Source: a virus
Virus record (IMG/VR): IMGVR_UViG_3300031521_000298
Location: 1-28,176 of that record
Length of the DNA stretch: 28,176 bases
Reading direction: 5' to 3' (one strand)
The notes beneath the pieces are model-generated. The model worked only from the letters and a program-made list of their open reading frames with translations, was not told the origin of the DNA and ran no database searches. Shown piece after piece: positions 1 to 7,955 of the stretch. Position 1 is the first letter of the stretch, and each line of letters opens with the position of its first letter. A program made the position numbers and the translations under genes.

Positions 1-44
1 AACTTTACGATTGCTGTCACTACTAGTCCGATGATTACTTCCAT
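1..44 (-). CDS. N-terminus of a small membrane protein, holin candidate (runs off window)
   Basis: The ATG at 44-42 on the minus strand opens a frame that stays open to the window edge. The visible residues are MEVIIGLVVTAIVK. Apart from one acidic residue this is a continuous hydrophobic stretch that looks like the start of a membrane helix. A TAAGGAG ribosome site sits a few bases upstream and overlaps the amidase stop codon at 54-56, so translation is probably coupled to the amidase. A short membrane protein directly after an endolysin is a usual place for a holin, but only 14 residues are visible and the role is inferred from position. Confidence 0.5.
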   Translation of the reverse strand, partial: MEVIIGLVVTAIVK

Positions 45-53
45 ATGTTCTCC

Positions 54-1016
54 TTACTTATTAAATATTTTGTTAAACACGCTCTCAAGGAACGCTGCTA
101 TTTTACCAACCAGCGCTTCAAGAGCCGAAATTCGTGCGTCCTGTGACGTATCGTAACTAGTGGCGGGCGGAGTGGTGCTTGGTACGGTTGGGTCTGGGTT
201 TACCACTGGTGGCGGTACTGTGCCTGGGTCTTTGTCTGTAAGCTCATAAGCATCAAAGCCGTTCCACTTACCGTGTTCAATACTCCACTTGGTCATGTAG
301 TATTTGTTTCCACCAACAACGGTATCACCGAGAATCTCGAATGACTGTCCTGTGCGGTAGTTAGTAATAACATCTGCTAGAGCGTTAAAGCCTCGGAGTG
401 GTGTGATATTATCAATAGCATACATGAGCTTGACGGCTCCATACTTGACAAAGTTCTTCTCCCATTCTGGACGGGAGTCTACTGGAATTGCTGGGGCTGG
501 GTTCGTTGACGTGCCGAACTCATCACCGGCTACCTTGTTACGGGCTTCTCGGTCTAAACGTCCGAGGTCATAGTTACCAGGGCAAGCTGTAGACATATAC
601 TGACGGTGAGGGACTAGCGGTAAGTCACCATACTGTTTACGGAGTTCTGCTATCAGTTCTGCCACAACGTCATAGTCTTCATTACGGCAACGTGGGTCAC
701 ACTCGATTGAGAACGTGAATGGGTTGGCTGGGCCGGTAGCCCATGAAGCGTCCGGTGTGTTCACAAGACAAGCAACTCGTCGTCCTGTTCCCGTAGCTAC
801 GAAGTGGGCCGAAGCCTGTCGAGCCGGGTTACATAGTGTTGATATAACACCCTCTAGTGATGGGTTAGTGTTCGGGTCGCCCCACCAGTGAATGGCAATC
901 TTTGCACCCTCAGAAGCGTATAGCTTACGAGAGACACCCCAAGTAGCAACACACTGTGATGCAGGGGTAAAGTTCGGTGAGTCGTACTGTGTTAGGAATT
1001 GGTATCCTGGATTCAT
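54..1016 (-). CDS. Endolysin: N-acetylmuramoyl-L-alanine amidase (Amidase_2/PGRP type)
   Basis: The 320-residue protein cuts the amide bond between N-acetylmuramic acid and the stem peptide of peptidoglycan at lysis. Residues about 35-160 form the Amidase_2/PGRP fold. The probable zinc ligands are H43 in AIHWWGD, H137 in LVPHRQY and C145 in TACPG; IECDPR around 104-109 is also typical. Residues about 182-262 form a second compact module that may bind the cell wall. A Pro/Thr-rich linker (265-288) leads to a final helix (291-320) with regular hydrophobic spacing, possibly a coiled coil or membrane-surface helix. There is no signal peptide, so export would need a holin. The start has an AAAGGAG ribosome site. 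The stop of the preceding gene lies one base upstream of the ATG. The enzyme class is clear from the sequence; the wall-binding role of the second module is inferred. Confidence 0.93.
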   Translation of the reverse strand: MNPGYQFLTQYDSPNFTPASQCVATWGVSRKLYASEGAKIAIHWWGDPNTNPSLEGVISTLCNPARQASAHFVATGTGRRVACLVNTPDASWATGPANPFTFSIECDPRCRNEDYDVVAELIAELRKQYGDLPLVPHRQYMSTACPGNYDLGRLDREARNKVAGDEFGTSTNPAPAIPVDSRPEWEKNFVKYGAVKLMYAIDNITPLRGFNALADVITNYRTGQSFEILGDTVVGGNKYYMTKWSIEHGKWNGFDAYELTDKDPGTVPPPVVNPDPTVPSTTPPATSYDTSQDARISALEALVGKIAAFLESVFNKIFNK

Positions 1017-1017
1017 T

Positions 1018-1392
1018 CTATTCTCCTTTTATGTACTCATGTAATTCTTTTGGTACTGCCGGTATTACCGGAGTTGGCTTAACACCGTTAAGTGTCATTC
1101 TCAAACTCTCTATGTAATCCACTAGCATACCAATTATTCGTTCTTTTATTTTCAGAGATGTCTCAAGGTCTATAATCCTATTCTCTAACGTAGTAACTTT
1201 ATTAGATAATACGAGCAGTTCTGCCCTTGCCTTATCAACCTCATCTTTCGCTATACCTCTAATCTGTTCGGTAAAGTCTAGGTCGTCGTGCATAGCATCC
1301 CTTCTGTCTTTCCGGAACGCCACATATCCAGTTATTAGTCCTCCACCGGTCACTACCGTTACGATAGCTGTTACTGTAGGCCAATCTATCAT
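1018..1392 (-). CDS. Membrane-anchored coiled-coil protein in the lysis cassette
   Basis: This 124-residue protein has one N-terminal membrane helix (about residues 5-27, with a GGGLITGY glycine patch) followed by a basic RKDRRD stop-transfer segment. A long charged helix with heptad-like hydrophobic spacing follows (about 40-100), and the tail is Pro-rich. The layout resembles small phage membrane proteins encoded beside endolysins, which are variously called holin, antiholin or Rz-like. No outer-membrane partner is visible, so a true spanin is unlikely. It overlaps the upstream membrane-protein gene by four bases (ATGA) and is followed one base later by the amidase, so the three are co-translated. 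The lysis role is inferred from context. Confidence 0.7.
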   Translation of the reverse strand: MIDWPTVTAIVTVVTGGGLITGYVAFRKDRRDAMHDDLDFTEQIRGIAKDEVDKARAELLVLSNKVTTLENRIIDLETSLKIKERIIGMLVDYIESLRMTLNGVKPTPVIPAVPKELHEYIKGE

Positions 1393-1793
1393 TTTCCTAG
1401 CCTCCCTCTCCTGGACCTATATGCGGCAAGGGCGGCGAGTGGTAGTATAGCTGCTAGTCCCTCAGCCAGTGGGCGCTGTTTGAACACATCCATGAAGAAG
1501 TCTATGATTGATTTATTGTTAGCTATATCAGAGTATGGCATGAGTAGGAACGCCCTCGCTCCCAATAACAGACCATATGTTACAATCATGACACCCTCTA
1601 GTCTCTTCAACTTGAAGAGTACGGCTATGAAGCCTATAACACCAACAATCATAGATGCTATACTATATGATATTCCCGGTAGCCCTGCGGTGAATGATGT
1701 GCCAAGGATGAACATATACAAGAAGTATACCATCATCGCTGCGTCCCTCCAGGTGTAATATCTACCCGCTGGAGATTTTTTTGTTTCTTCCAT
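1389..1793 (-). CDS. Multi-spanning membrane protein, holin candidate
   Basis: The 134-residue product has about four hydrophobic helices (roughly residues 17-38, 41-61, 66-85 and 108-126), a short polar N-terminus and a basic C-terminus ending RSRRGRLGK. Size, topology and position immediately before a membrane coiled-coil protein and an amidase make it the best holin candidate in the window. It starts 9 bases after the stop of the 1391-residue virion gene and overlaps the next gene by four bases. I do not recognise a named holin family in the sequence. Confidence 0.65.
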   Translation of the reverse strand: MEETKKSPAGRYYTWRDAAMMVYFLYMFILGTSFTAGLPGISYSIASMIVGVIGFIAVLFKLKRLEGVMIVTYGLLLGARAFLLMPYSDIANNKSIIDFFMDVFKQRPLAEGLAAILPLAALAAYRSRRGRLGK

Positions 1794-1802
1794 AACTAGT
1801 CC

Positions 1803-4800
1803 TTAAAGCCCAAGCATATCGCGTAGGGACTGATTTTTCTTTTGTAATGTTGTGAGTGATGGGGTATTATCAGCATTTTGTATCTGGTCTACCGCATCAA
1901 TCTTTAGTTCGTTGGTAATCTTCTCCCGTAGGCTCACTGGCATGGTACTATTACGCTTGTAGTATTCTTCCATCTGCTTATCAACCTGTGCGTTGAACTC
2001 ACTAGCGGTTCTCATAGCCATTGCTGGACTAGATAGCGCTTGTTCCTTAACAGTCTCCACGGCCTTATCTCTGCCCTCAGTACCCTTTTTAGCGTTTAGA
2101 TAGAAGTCATAATACTTCTGCCTATTCTCTTTTGGCATACTAAGTATCTCATCAGATTGTTTCTGTGATAGAGTCGGCATACCCTGGGCTACCCAGTCCT
2201 GTCCGCCCTTATTAGCATACTTACCGAATAGAAGTGCTTGTAAATCTGTACCGGGAGACTTATCGGCCATGAACTGTACTTTACCGGAATCATTAGTAGA
2301 CAGACCTTTATCAAGCATATCCATGCCGCCAGTAGTTTTCTTAATCTGAGCACCAGCCGGAACAATCCCAGACCAGTTATCATCCCAGAATCTCTGAGCG
2401 GCTTCTGCCGGTGTTAAGTCTCGGCTCTTTCCGGTAACTTCATCAGTAATCTTCTCTCTCCAGATTAGGCTATTTAGCCCAACCTTACCCTTATCACCTA
2501 TGAGTAGGCGTAGCATTGGAGATACATACCCGTTACCCTCAGCAATATTCTGCGAGAACGGTAGCCACTCTGATGGCTGGAATCCTATCATTGGAGATAG
2601 AACGGCCGTCATGCCAAACCCAACCGTAGCGGCCTGTAGGAGTCGTCCCATATCTTGTGCAGCTAGTCGATAGTTTCCAGATTTAGCATCTTTGATAGGT
2701 TTGAATCCTGCCTGAATAAGAAACTCTACCTGTTTAGCACCGAACGTAGCAAACTGTGCTAATGAACGTACCATTGGTCCATTAAGGGCTTTGGGCATAT
2801 CCATTCGTGAAGTGTTAAACTGCGTATTGTGGGTTACGTCAAGTGCGTGGTTCGTAAGCTCATCACCCTTCAAACCCTTCTGAGCACCATCTAGTAATCC
2901 AGCATAAAACGCCTGGCCTCGGTTGAATTGGTCAGAGTATTTAACTCCAGCCAGTAGTACGTCAACAGGCTTTCTCATCGCCGAACCAACACCTGAGCGT
3001 CCACCGGTAATTCGAGTGAGTTCGTCCCCAATACTTGCCATAGCAGATTGGTCTAACTCGCCAGATTTCATAAGTAATTCCATCTCTGGAGAAAAGTTGC
3101 CAGTACGTACGTGTTCCGCTATAGCTTGCATGAAGTGTACTGCACCCCTGGCCGTATTCAATGCTCCAACCTCTACTACCGTATTGGTAGACTGAGTGAG
3201 CTGTCTGGCTATGGTAGAAAAACTACCACCCATTCCAGCTACGGCGCTAAGAACACGCTGTGCTCCGAAGAACCTTCTGTATTCATTTCCGCCACTCTTA
3301 CCCTTAGTAACTGATTGGAAGAAGTTATTTACAGATGCTTCAAGCGCACTAGTTTTCATGTTACGTACTTGTCCGATATAGTCTTCTACTACACCCTTTT
3401 CGGTAGCATCTAGCTTCTCAATAAATTTAGGATTATCGAGTACCTTTAGTGCTGGCTCAAGATAGAACTTCTTATTGAATCCAGTTATATAAGCTGACAT
3501 AACCTTGATTACGTCATGGCTATACTGGACCCCATCACCTTCTCGCTGTTTCAAAGAACCGAAATTTATGGTCGAAGATGCTTTACCGTCATTAGCTGCC
3601 GGAAGCATACGGGCTGATTCAGGGTCTAACTTCATGTGGCTAAAGTAGTTATCCATAGTAGACTTCTCAGCCTTGGCGCGAGCCTTAACTTCTATGTCTG
3701 CGTTGGATAGTTTCTTATCATCTTTCAGCTTTACATTCCTATCAGTTAATCGAGCGACCTCATCAAGATATGCCTTCTGTTGTATCTGAGTAGCTTTAAC
3801 ATCCAGTAGGTCACGTAGACCGGCAACACTATCAGGTAGGTCTGCAATCTTTGTCCTATCCTGTAGGGCATTAACAATCTCTCCTGGGGTGACCTGGTTA
3901 TCTTTAATAGATTTACCAACTTCGATAAGAATCTTGAAGTCTGCCTTCGTCTGGTCGATAACCTTCTGTTCTGCCTTAACTATATCACGATATACATTAC
4001 GTACACCCATAGCATCGAATGTTCTACTGTAAGAAGATACAGCAAGGAAGACCCGACGGATAGGACTGAGGCTCTTTGGTACTAGGTCTGCCGTATCCAT
4101 AGCCAGTTTTGCTTGATAAGCGTCAGCAACCTGTGGGTCTGATTTAATCTTTTCCGGTAGGTCGGCTGAATTATTCTCAAGGATAGTATTGGTATCAGAG
4201 AAATGTTTTGCGTTATCCAGCTCTGCCTGTAGGTCATTCATTCTCTGGTCAACTAACTTGCTATCCGGTACCCTAAAACTATCACCGGCAACTATGAATC
4301 CTGAGTTCACGCTATCAACCAGCTCTGCCTCTTTAGAAGCGAGGTGGTCAACGATAGCCTGGTACTGTTCCGCCATAGGAGCGTCCTGAGTAACCTTATC
4401 GTCGAGCGCCTGTAGGTCCTGAGTATACTTATCGTCAAGTTTGGCTTGCTCTATCTGTTGGCGTGGCCCTGGCATAGCGTCAATAAGTTTAGCTTGGTCT
4501 GCATATGCCTGGTCCATCTGTGCATGAGCTATTTCTGCCTTTGCTTTACTCATTAAACCGTCAAGGACCTGGGTAGCCTTACCCTTATCGTCAAGAATAG
4601 TCTGAGCAGTATTTTGTACGTGTTCAGGTAAAGTTGTGTCGTGGAATATATCAGCAGCACTTGTAACCGGTTCGTGCGATATAGTAAGGTCTTGTGGAAT
4701 CTCACCCCTGGACATTTTATCAATATCGGCCTGTATTTCGGCAGGAGTACGCCCTGTCTGTTGGTATTCAATAGACTTAGCGTGTTCTAATTCTGCCTGT

Positions 4801-5978
4801 AAGTTCTTGAAGTTATCGGCAACCTTAGCTGAGTCTATAACGCTAGATGAACCTCCGGACACAGTTGCCGCAGAGTCTACTGTTTTCTGTAGTTCTGCGT
4901 TCTTCTGTTGTAGGGTATTTATCTCTTCTACTGCCCTAGCTTTTCCGGCAACATCTGTAGTAGCCAGTGGGTCCCCAACGGGATTACCATTCGCGTCTAC
5001 TGTACCGGTTGATGTATCGAGCTGTCTCTGTAGGTCAGCTATCTTACGCTCATTAGTAGCAATATCCTTATTGACAGAGTTTATATCAACAGTTTGTCCG
5101 TCAGGAGTAGTAACTTTATTATCTTTCCATACATTATCTTCTGGAGTAAAATCACCATTCTGATATCGTTGTAGGTCTGTCTGTACATCTACTGGTTTGC
5201 GTACACCAGAACCAAGAGCAAGTTGCCCTTCTGGTGGCGTAGCATCTGTAGCCTTGGCGGTATCGGTAGCAACAGTAGTTTTGCCGCCGCCCTTTACTGC
5301 ACCGACTACTTCACGAGCACCACGAACAACACCACCGATGATACCACCAACGGCAGCATCTTTAGCGGTCTTACCAAGGTCAACACCACCAGTCTTTGCG
5401 TACTGGTCTGCTGCACTTGCTGCTCCAGTGGTAGCGGCATTGATACCGACTTCTGATGCAATTTTAGCGGCAGTAGAGCCAATATTTAGCTCTGGCTGTA
5501 CAAGCGTTGCAACATCTGCTCCAGCTTTAGTAAACTCAGCAGCAAATTGCGCGGGGTTAGACTTCCCCTCTATTGAATCCTGTGATATGAATGATTGCTT
5601 TTGCCCATCTATTGAGTCTGCGTTTGACCAATCCTCTGCTCGTTTGACCCACTCAGCGGCCTTCTTCTTATCACCAGCTATTAGGTTAGCACCAGCAAAG
5701 GCAGCGTCTACGCCCTGCGATACAGTACCCGCGATTCTCTGTCCGAATCCGGCTAGACCCTTGCCTATGTCAGTAGCTGTAGTACCTACTCCGCCCCAGA
5801 ATTTATCCCAACCGCTCTTCTTAGACTCAGCATCTGCTGCTGCATTAGCCTTGACGGTTTCTTCCATATTAGCGTTCTCTTGTGCCAGTCGTGTCTCTTC
5901 GGCCTTCTTTGAGATGGCCTTTTGATTAGAGGCGAACCCCTTCGTTAAACTATTAAGTGATTTTCTACTTAGTGCCAT
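1803..5978 (-). CDS. Giant internal virion/DNA-ejection protein (polyvalent-type)
   Basis: This 1391-residue protein is the largest product in the window. Residues 1-55 are charged and helical. Residues 60-100 and 198-232 are Gly/Ala-rich with glycine-zipper spacing. About 300-370 and 380-600 are long Gln/Ala/Asp-rich coiled coils. About residue 640 onward is a large helical region, with hydrophobic stretches near 903-950 (RRFFGAQRVLSAV) and 1086-1130 (LLQAATVGFGMTAVL). The C-terminal third looks like the 'large polyvalent protein-associated' helical domains (LPD38-like) found in giant phage proteins, recalled from memory. No lytic transglycosylase or protease motif was seen. Position next to the lysis genes and behind its own late promoter matches the slot of T7 gp15/gp16-type ejection proteins. 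A TAGGAGT ribosome site precedes the ATG. The ejection role is inferred. Confidence 0.8.
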   Translation of the reverse strand: MALSRKSLNSLTKGFASNQKAISKKAEETRLAQENANMEETVKANAAADAESKKSGWDKFWGGVGTTATDIGKGLAGFGQRIAGTVSQGVDAAFAGANLIAGDKKKAAEWVKRAEDWSNADSIDGQKQSFISQDSIEGKSNPAQFAAEFTKAGADVATLVQPELNIGSTAAKIASEVGINAATTGAASAADQYAKTGGVDLGKTAKDAAVGGIIGGVVRGAREVVGAVKGGGKTTVATDTAKATDATPPEGQLALGSGVRKPVDVQTDLQRYQNGDFTPEDNVWKDNKVTTPDGQTVDINSVNKDIATNERKIADLQRQLDTSTGTVDANGNPVGDPLATTDVAGKARAVEEINTLQQKNAELQKTVDSAATVSGGSSSVIDSAKVADNFKNLQAELEHAKSIEYQQTGRTPAEIQADIDKMSRGEIPQDLTISHEPVTSAADIFHDTTLPEHVQNTAQTILDDKGKATQVLDGLMSKAKAEIAHAQMDQAYADQAKLIDAMPGPRQQIEQAKLDDKYTQDLQALDDKVTQDAPMAEQYQAIVDHLASKEAELVDSVNSGFIVAGDSFRVPDSKLVDQRMNDLQAELDNAKHFSDTNTILENNSADLPEKIKSDPQVADAYQAKLAMDTADLVPKSLSPIRRVFLAVSSYSRTFDAMGVRNVYRDIVKAEQKVIDQTKADFKILIEVGKSIKDNQVTPGEIVNALQDRTKIADLPDSVAGLRDLLDVKATQIQQKAYLDEVARLTDRNVKLKDDKKLSNADIEVKARAKAEKSTMDNYFSHMKLDPESARMLPAANDGKASSTINFGSLKQREGDGVQYSHDVIKVMSAYITGFNKKFYLEPALKVLDNPKFIEKLDATEKGVVEDYIGQVRNMKTSALEASVNNFFQSVTKGKSGGNEYRRFFGAQRVLSAVAGMGGSFSTIARQLTQSTNTVVEVGALNTARGAVHFMQAIAEHVRTGNFSPEMELLMKSGELDQSAMASIGDELTRITGGRSGVGSAMRKPVDVLLAGVKYSDQFNRGQAFYAGLLDGAQKGLKGDELTNHALDVTHNTQFNTSRMDMPKALNGPMVRSLAQFATFGAKQVEFLIQAGFKPIKDAKSGNYRLAAQDMGRLLQAATVGFGMTAVLSPMIGFQPSEWLPFSQNIAEGNGYVSPMLRLLIGDKGKVGLNSLIWREKITDEVTGKSRDLTPAEAAQRFWDDNWSGIVPAGAQIKKTTGGMDMLDKGLSTNDSGKVQFMADKSPGTDLQALLFGKYANKGGQDWVAQGMPTLSQKQSDEILSMPKENRQKYYDFYLNAKKGTEGRDKAVETVKEQALSSPAMAMRTASEFNAQVDKQMEEYYKRNSTMPVSLREKITNELKIDAVDQIQNADNTPSLTTLQKKNQSLRDMLGL

Positions 5979-5986
5979 ATCAACTC

Positions 5987-6655
5987 CTATCCATGATAAT
6001 ATGCGTCTATATTGCCCTGATTTTTCTGTCCAGTACTTGCTCCAGTATACTTCCAGAACTCTTTTGCGAACGTACTAGTATCACCACCGGCAAGTTTATA
6101 AGCATCTCTTGCAAGCTGGAATGTTGAAGGAGATACGAATCCATCAGAGCCAAGTCCTTGACTGATAAAGCTGAGTGCAGCTTCCTGTGGAGATACGACA
6201 TCGCTCTGCCTACTTTGTGCATTTTGTCCTGCCGTAAAGCTCTGTTCTGCAAGCATCTTCTCCCAATCATTAGCTGTAGCTTTTTGACTTTGATTGATAG
6301 ATACGGCCTTATCAGCTATACCCGAAGTAACAGCGTTCTTTTCCTGTTGTACTGATAATGTCTCTGCATTTTGCTGATAGTCAGCAGCTTGCATACCCGG
6401 TAGATACTTCTCTGCTAGATAGTTAGCCATCTCATTGCCAGGCATACCGCTAAAGGACATTCCTCTGCCCGTCATGCTATCATTTATCTGATTAAACCCT
6501 GCTGTCTTAGCGCCCTCAAGTCCTGCTTTTTGTGCAGCAAACTTTGTGGGTATTAACGCTGCCCTAGCATCTATGTTTTGAAGGGTTGGTTGAGCAGCCG
6601 GAGCTAACTCTGCCATAATGTCCGCTACTGATTGTACCTGTTGTGGAGCTGCCAT
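5987..6655 (-). CDS. Putative internal virion protein, small partner of the giant protein
   Basis: This 222-residue protein is predicted to be mostly helical and rich in Ala and Gln, with no membrane segment. A Gly/Met-rich hinge (GRGMSFSGMPGNEMANYLAEK, split around residues 63-83) separates two helical blocks. It is the first gene after the promoter at 6686-6714, with an AAAGGAAAC ribosome site, and lies 8 bases before the 1391-residue gene. Pairs of a small Ala/Gln-rich protein and a giant helical protein are typical of podovirus core or ejection proteins. No specific family is recognised. Confidence 0.6.
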   Translation of the reverse strand: MAAPQQVQSVADIMAELAPAAQPTLQNIDARAALIPTKFAAQKAGLEGAKTAGFNQINDSMTGRGMSFSGMPGNEMANYLAEKYLPGMQAADYQQNAETLSVQQEKNAVTSGIADKAVSINQSQKATANDWEKMLAEQSFTAGQNAQSRQSDVVSPQEAALSFISQGLGSDGFVSPSTFQLARDAYKLAGGDTSTFAKEFWKYTGASTGQKNQGNIDAYYHG

Positions 6656-6685
6656 CTTTAGTTTCCTTTATTGTTTTCTGTTACT

Positions 6686-6714
6686 ACTATATCACACTAC
6701 TGATTATTTGTCAA
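6686..6714 (-). promoter_or_regulatory. Sigma-70 promoter for the ejection/lysis operon
   Basis: On the minus strand TTGACA (6714-6709) is followed by a 17-base spacer and TATAGT (6691-6686). A TG one base before the -10 box adds an extended -10 element. The predicted start near 6679 leaves a leader of about 24 bases with an AAAGGAAAC ribosome site before the ATG at 6655. The preceding tail gene stops only four bases before the -35 box. The decamer GGTATTGACA is shared with the terminase promoter at 24155-24164. Confidence 0.8.
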
Positions 6715-6717
6715 TAC

Positions 6718-7077
6718 CTAAGGTACACAAATAAATAATGTATAGTTAAATGTAGTTGATGGAACCGCGTCTCCAGCGGACGAAGCTCTTGCAACTATAT
6801 ATATATTTGTTGAATCATGTCTACAGAAGAATGAATATCTCCCGTCTGGAGTTGAGTATGGTGCATATAGGTATCGACCATTATTTGACCATAGTGCTGT
6901 GCATACCGGTATAACGCTGTCGTTTCCTAACCCGTGGGCTATCGTAGCAACTGCCTCACCACCTGTTCCCGGAGCTTGGTATGGGGATGTAAGTGTTCCG
7001 GTTATAGGTTCGCTGACTACTTTTAACGTAGAGCGAGCTGACGTAAACTGTACTCCATCATTATCATTAAGTGCCAT
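6718..7077 (-). CDS. Small appendage protein, third of a tandem family
   Basis: The 119-residue product is probably all beta, with no signal peptide. The core pattern is a beta-rich stretch (AVATIAHGLGNDSVIPV), a middle NNGRYLYAP turn, then STNIYIVARAS and a final TFNYTLFICVP strand. The STNIYI segment matches the neighbour at 7067-7420, so the genes look like diverged copies. It overlaps that neighbour by 11 bases. It lies at the end of the tail-gene block, consistent with a tail-tip or fibre component; this role is inferred. The N-terminus lacks the FYSGF motif of the other two copies. Confidence 0.6.
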   Translation of the reverse strand: MALNDNDGVQFTSARSTLKVVSEPITGTLTSPYQAPGTGGEAVATIAHGLGNDSVIPVCTALWSNNGRYLYAPYSTPDGRYSFFCRHDSTNIYIVARASSAGDAVPSTTFNYTLFICVP

Positions 7078-7420
7078 TTGCTGCCCTATCTTGTATTATT
7101 AAGTGAACCTTAAATACTTCCGAGAAACTTGGACCGTTGTTGTTGAATCCATCGACGTATATATTTGTGCTATTGAACCCAACAGCTATTCCGTCACCGA
7201 CTGATTGAGCATGGAGCTTTCCGTCATACTCTATGTAGTATCTTACTACCGGGGGCCTTGATACTACTTCTGCCGGTATGGTTATTACCGTTCCATCTAC
7301 TGTCTGCGAACCGAATCCTGAGTTATGGGACGTAACCGTTATGGTTGCGCCAACCTGTCGCAAGTATGAGAATCCGGAGTAAAAGGCAATCCTGTTGTAC
7401 TTTGTTCTATCTATTCCCAT
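7067..7420 (-). CDS. Small appendage protein, second of a tandem family
   Basis: The 117-residue protein begins MGIDRTKYNRIAFYSGFSY, which aligns with MALDTTKLNQIQFYSGFRY of the next gene (7422-7736). Its centre (RYYIEYDGKLHAQ) and STNIYVDGF segment align with the third copy (6718-7077). It is beta-rich with no membrane segment. A TAATATG junction separates it from the upstream gene. Probably a small structural or fibre-associated protein that arose by duplication; the function is not recognised. Confidence 0.62.
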   Translation of the reverse strand: MGIDRTKYNRIAFYSGFSYLRQVGATITVTSHNSGFGSQTVDGTVITIPAEVVSRPPVVRYYIEYDGKLHAQSVGDGIAVGFNSTNIYVDGFNNNGPSFSEVFKVHLIIQDRAANGT

Positions 7421-7421
7421 A

Positions 7422-7736
7422 TTAACTCACAATCGGTAGGTTATATATCCAGTATCGTATATGTAAGGATGAACCAGATATTTGCGTTAAGTATAAACCA
7501 GTAGCAGTTACGGAGGCTATCGCGGCCTCTCCTATTGGTAGCCACTGACCACCATACAAGAACTGTACATCAAACTGTGGCGCTGTACCAAATGGGGTAG
7601 TAAATGACGCTACTAGTTGTGCTGTCGGCCATGTGGACGTAAGCGTAACATCTATCTCGTCTTGTTTCAGCACCTGTGCATATCTGAATCCAGAATAGAA
7701 CTGTATTTGGTTTAATTTAGTAGTATCAAGTGCCAT
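7422..7736 (-). CDS. Small appendage protein, first of a tandem family
   Basis: This 104-residue beta-rich protein carries the TKLNQIQFYSGFRY N-terminal signature shared with the following gene. It also has a FLYGGQWLPIGE turn in the position of the YDGKLHAQ and NNGRYLYAP turns of its relatives. Its ATG shares a base with the stop of the gene at 7736-7954 (TAATG). It is probably a structural tail component by context. No catalytic motif is visible. Confidence 0.62.
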   Translation of the reverse strand: MALDTTKLNQIQFYSGFRYAQVLKQDEIDVTLTSTWPTAQLVASFTTPFGTAPQFDVQFLYGGQWLPIGEAAIASVTATGLYLTQISGSSLHIRYWIYNLPIVS

Positions 7737-7954
7737 TACGTTGTAAACACATCCTGGTAGTTGTAGCCCGGCTTCATTATAATCAAGTTATAAGTTCCGT
7801 CGGGCATCCTACCGTTAGCCTCGAAATAGTTACCGTTCTCATCTTTCTTTACATCCGTCCGGTCATTCGCCGCAATCTGATATACCAGGTCATTATATAC
7901 CGTGGCGATTTGTTCCGGAGTTTCCTGTCCTGTTAATTGAAGCGGATTTATCAT
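7736..7954 (-). CDS. Small protein of the tail-gene block
   Basis: This is a 72-residue soluble protein. An N-terminal helix (about residues 10-30, ETPEQIATVYNDLVYQIAAN) is followed by a beta-hairpin-like half with GNYFEANGRMPDGTYNLIIM. It begins one base after the preceding stop (TAATATG), with AGAAGG upstream. Packing between fibre-like genes suggests a virion part or fibre adaptor. I do not recognise the family. Confidence 0.55.
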   Translation of the reverse strand: MINPLQLTGQETPEQIATVYNDLVYQIAANDRTDVKKDENGNYFEANGRMPDGTYNLIIMKPGYNYQDVFTT

Positions 7955-7955
7955 A

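Noticed and set aside
4636-5925. Long plus-strand frames (175 and 242 codons) opposite the giant virion gene
   Set aside because: They are shadows of the 1391-residue gene; their Pro/Ser/Val/Ala-rich sequence mirrors its Gly/Ala/Thr codons, and there are no ribosome sites.
1803-5978. Tape measure protein
   Set aside because: The length fits, but there are no tail-tube, sheath or baseplate genes, and the position after the nozzle beside lysis genes fits an ejection protein better.
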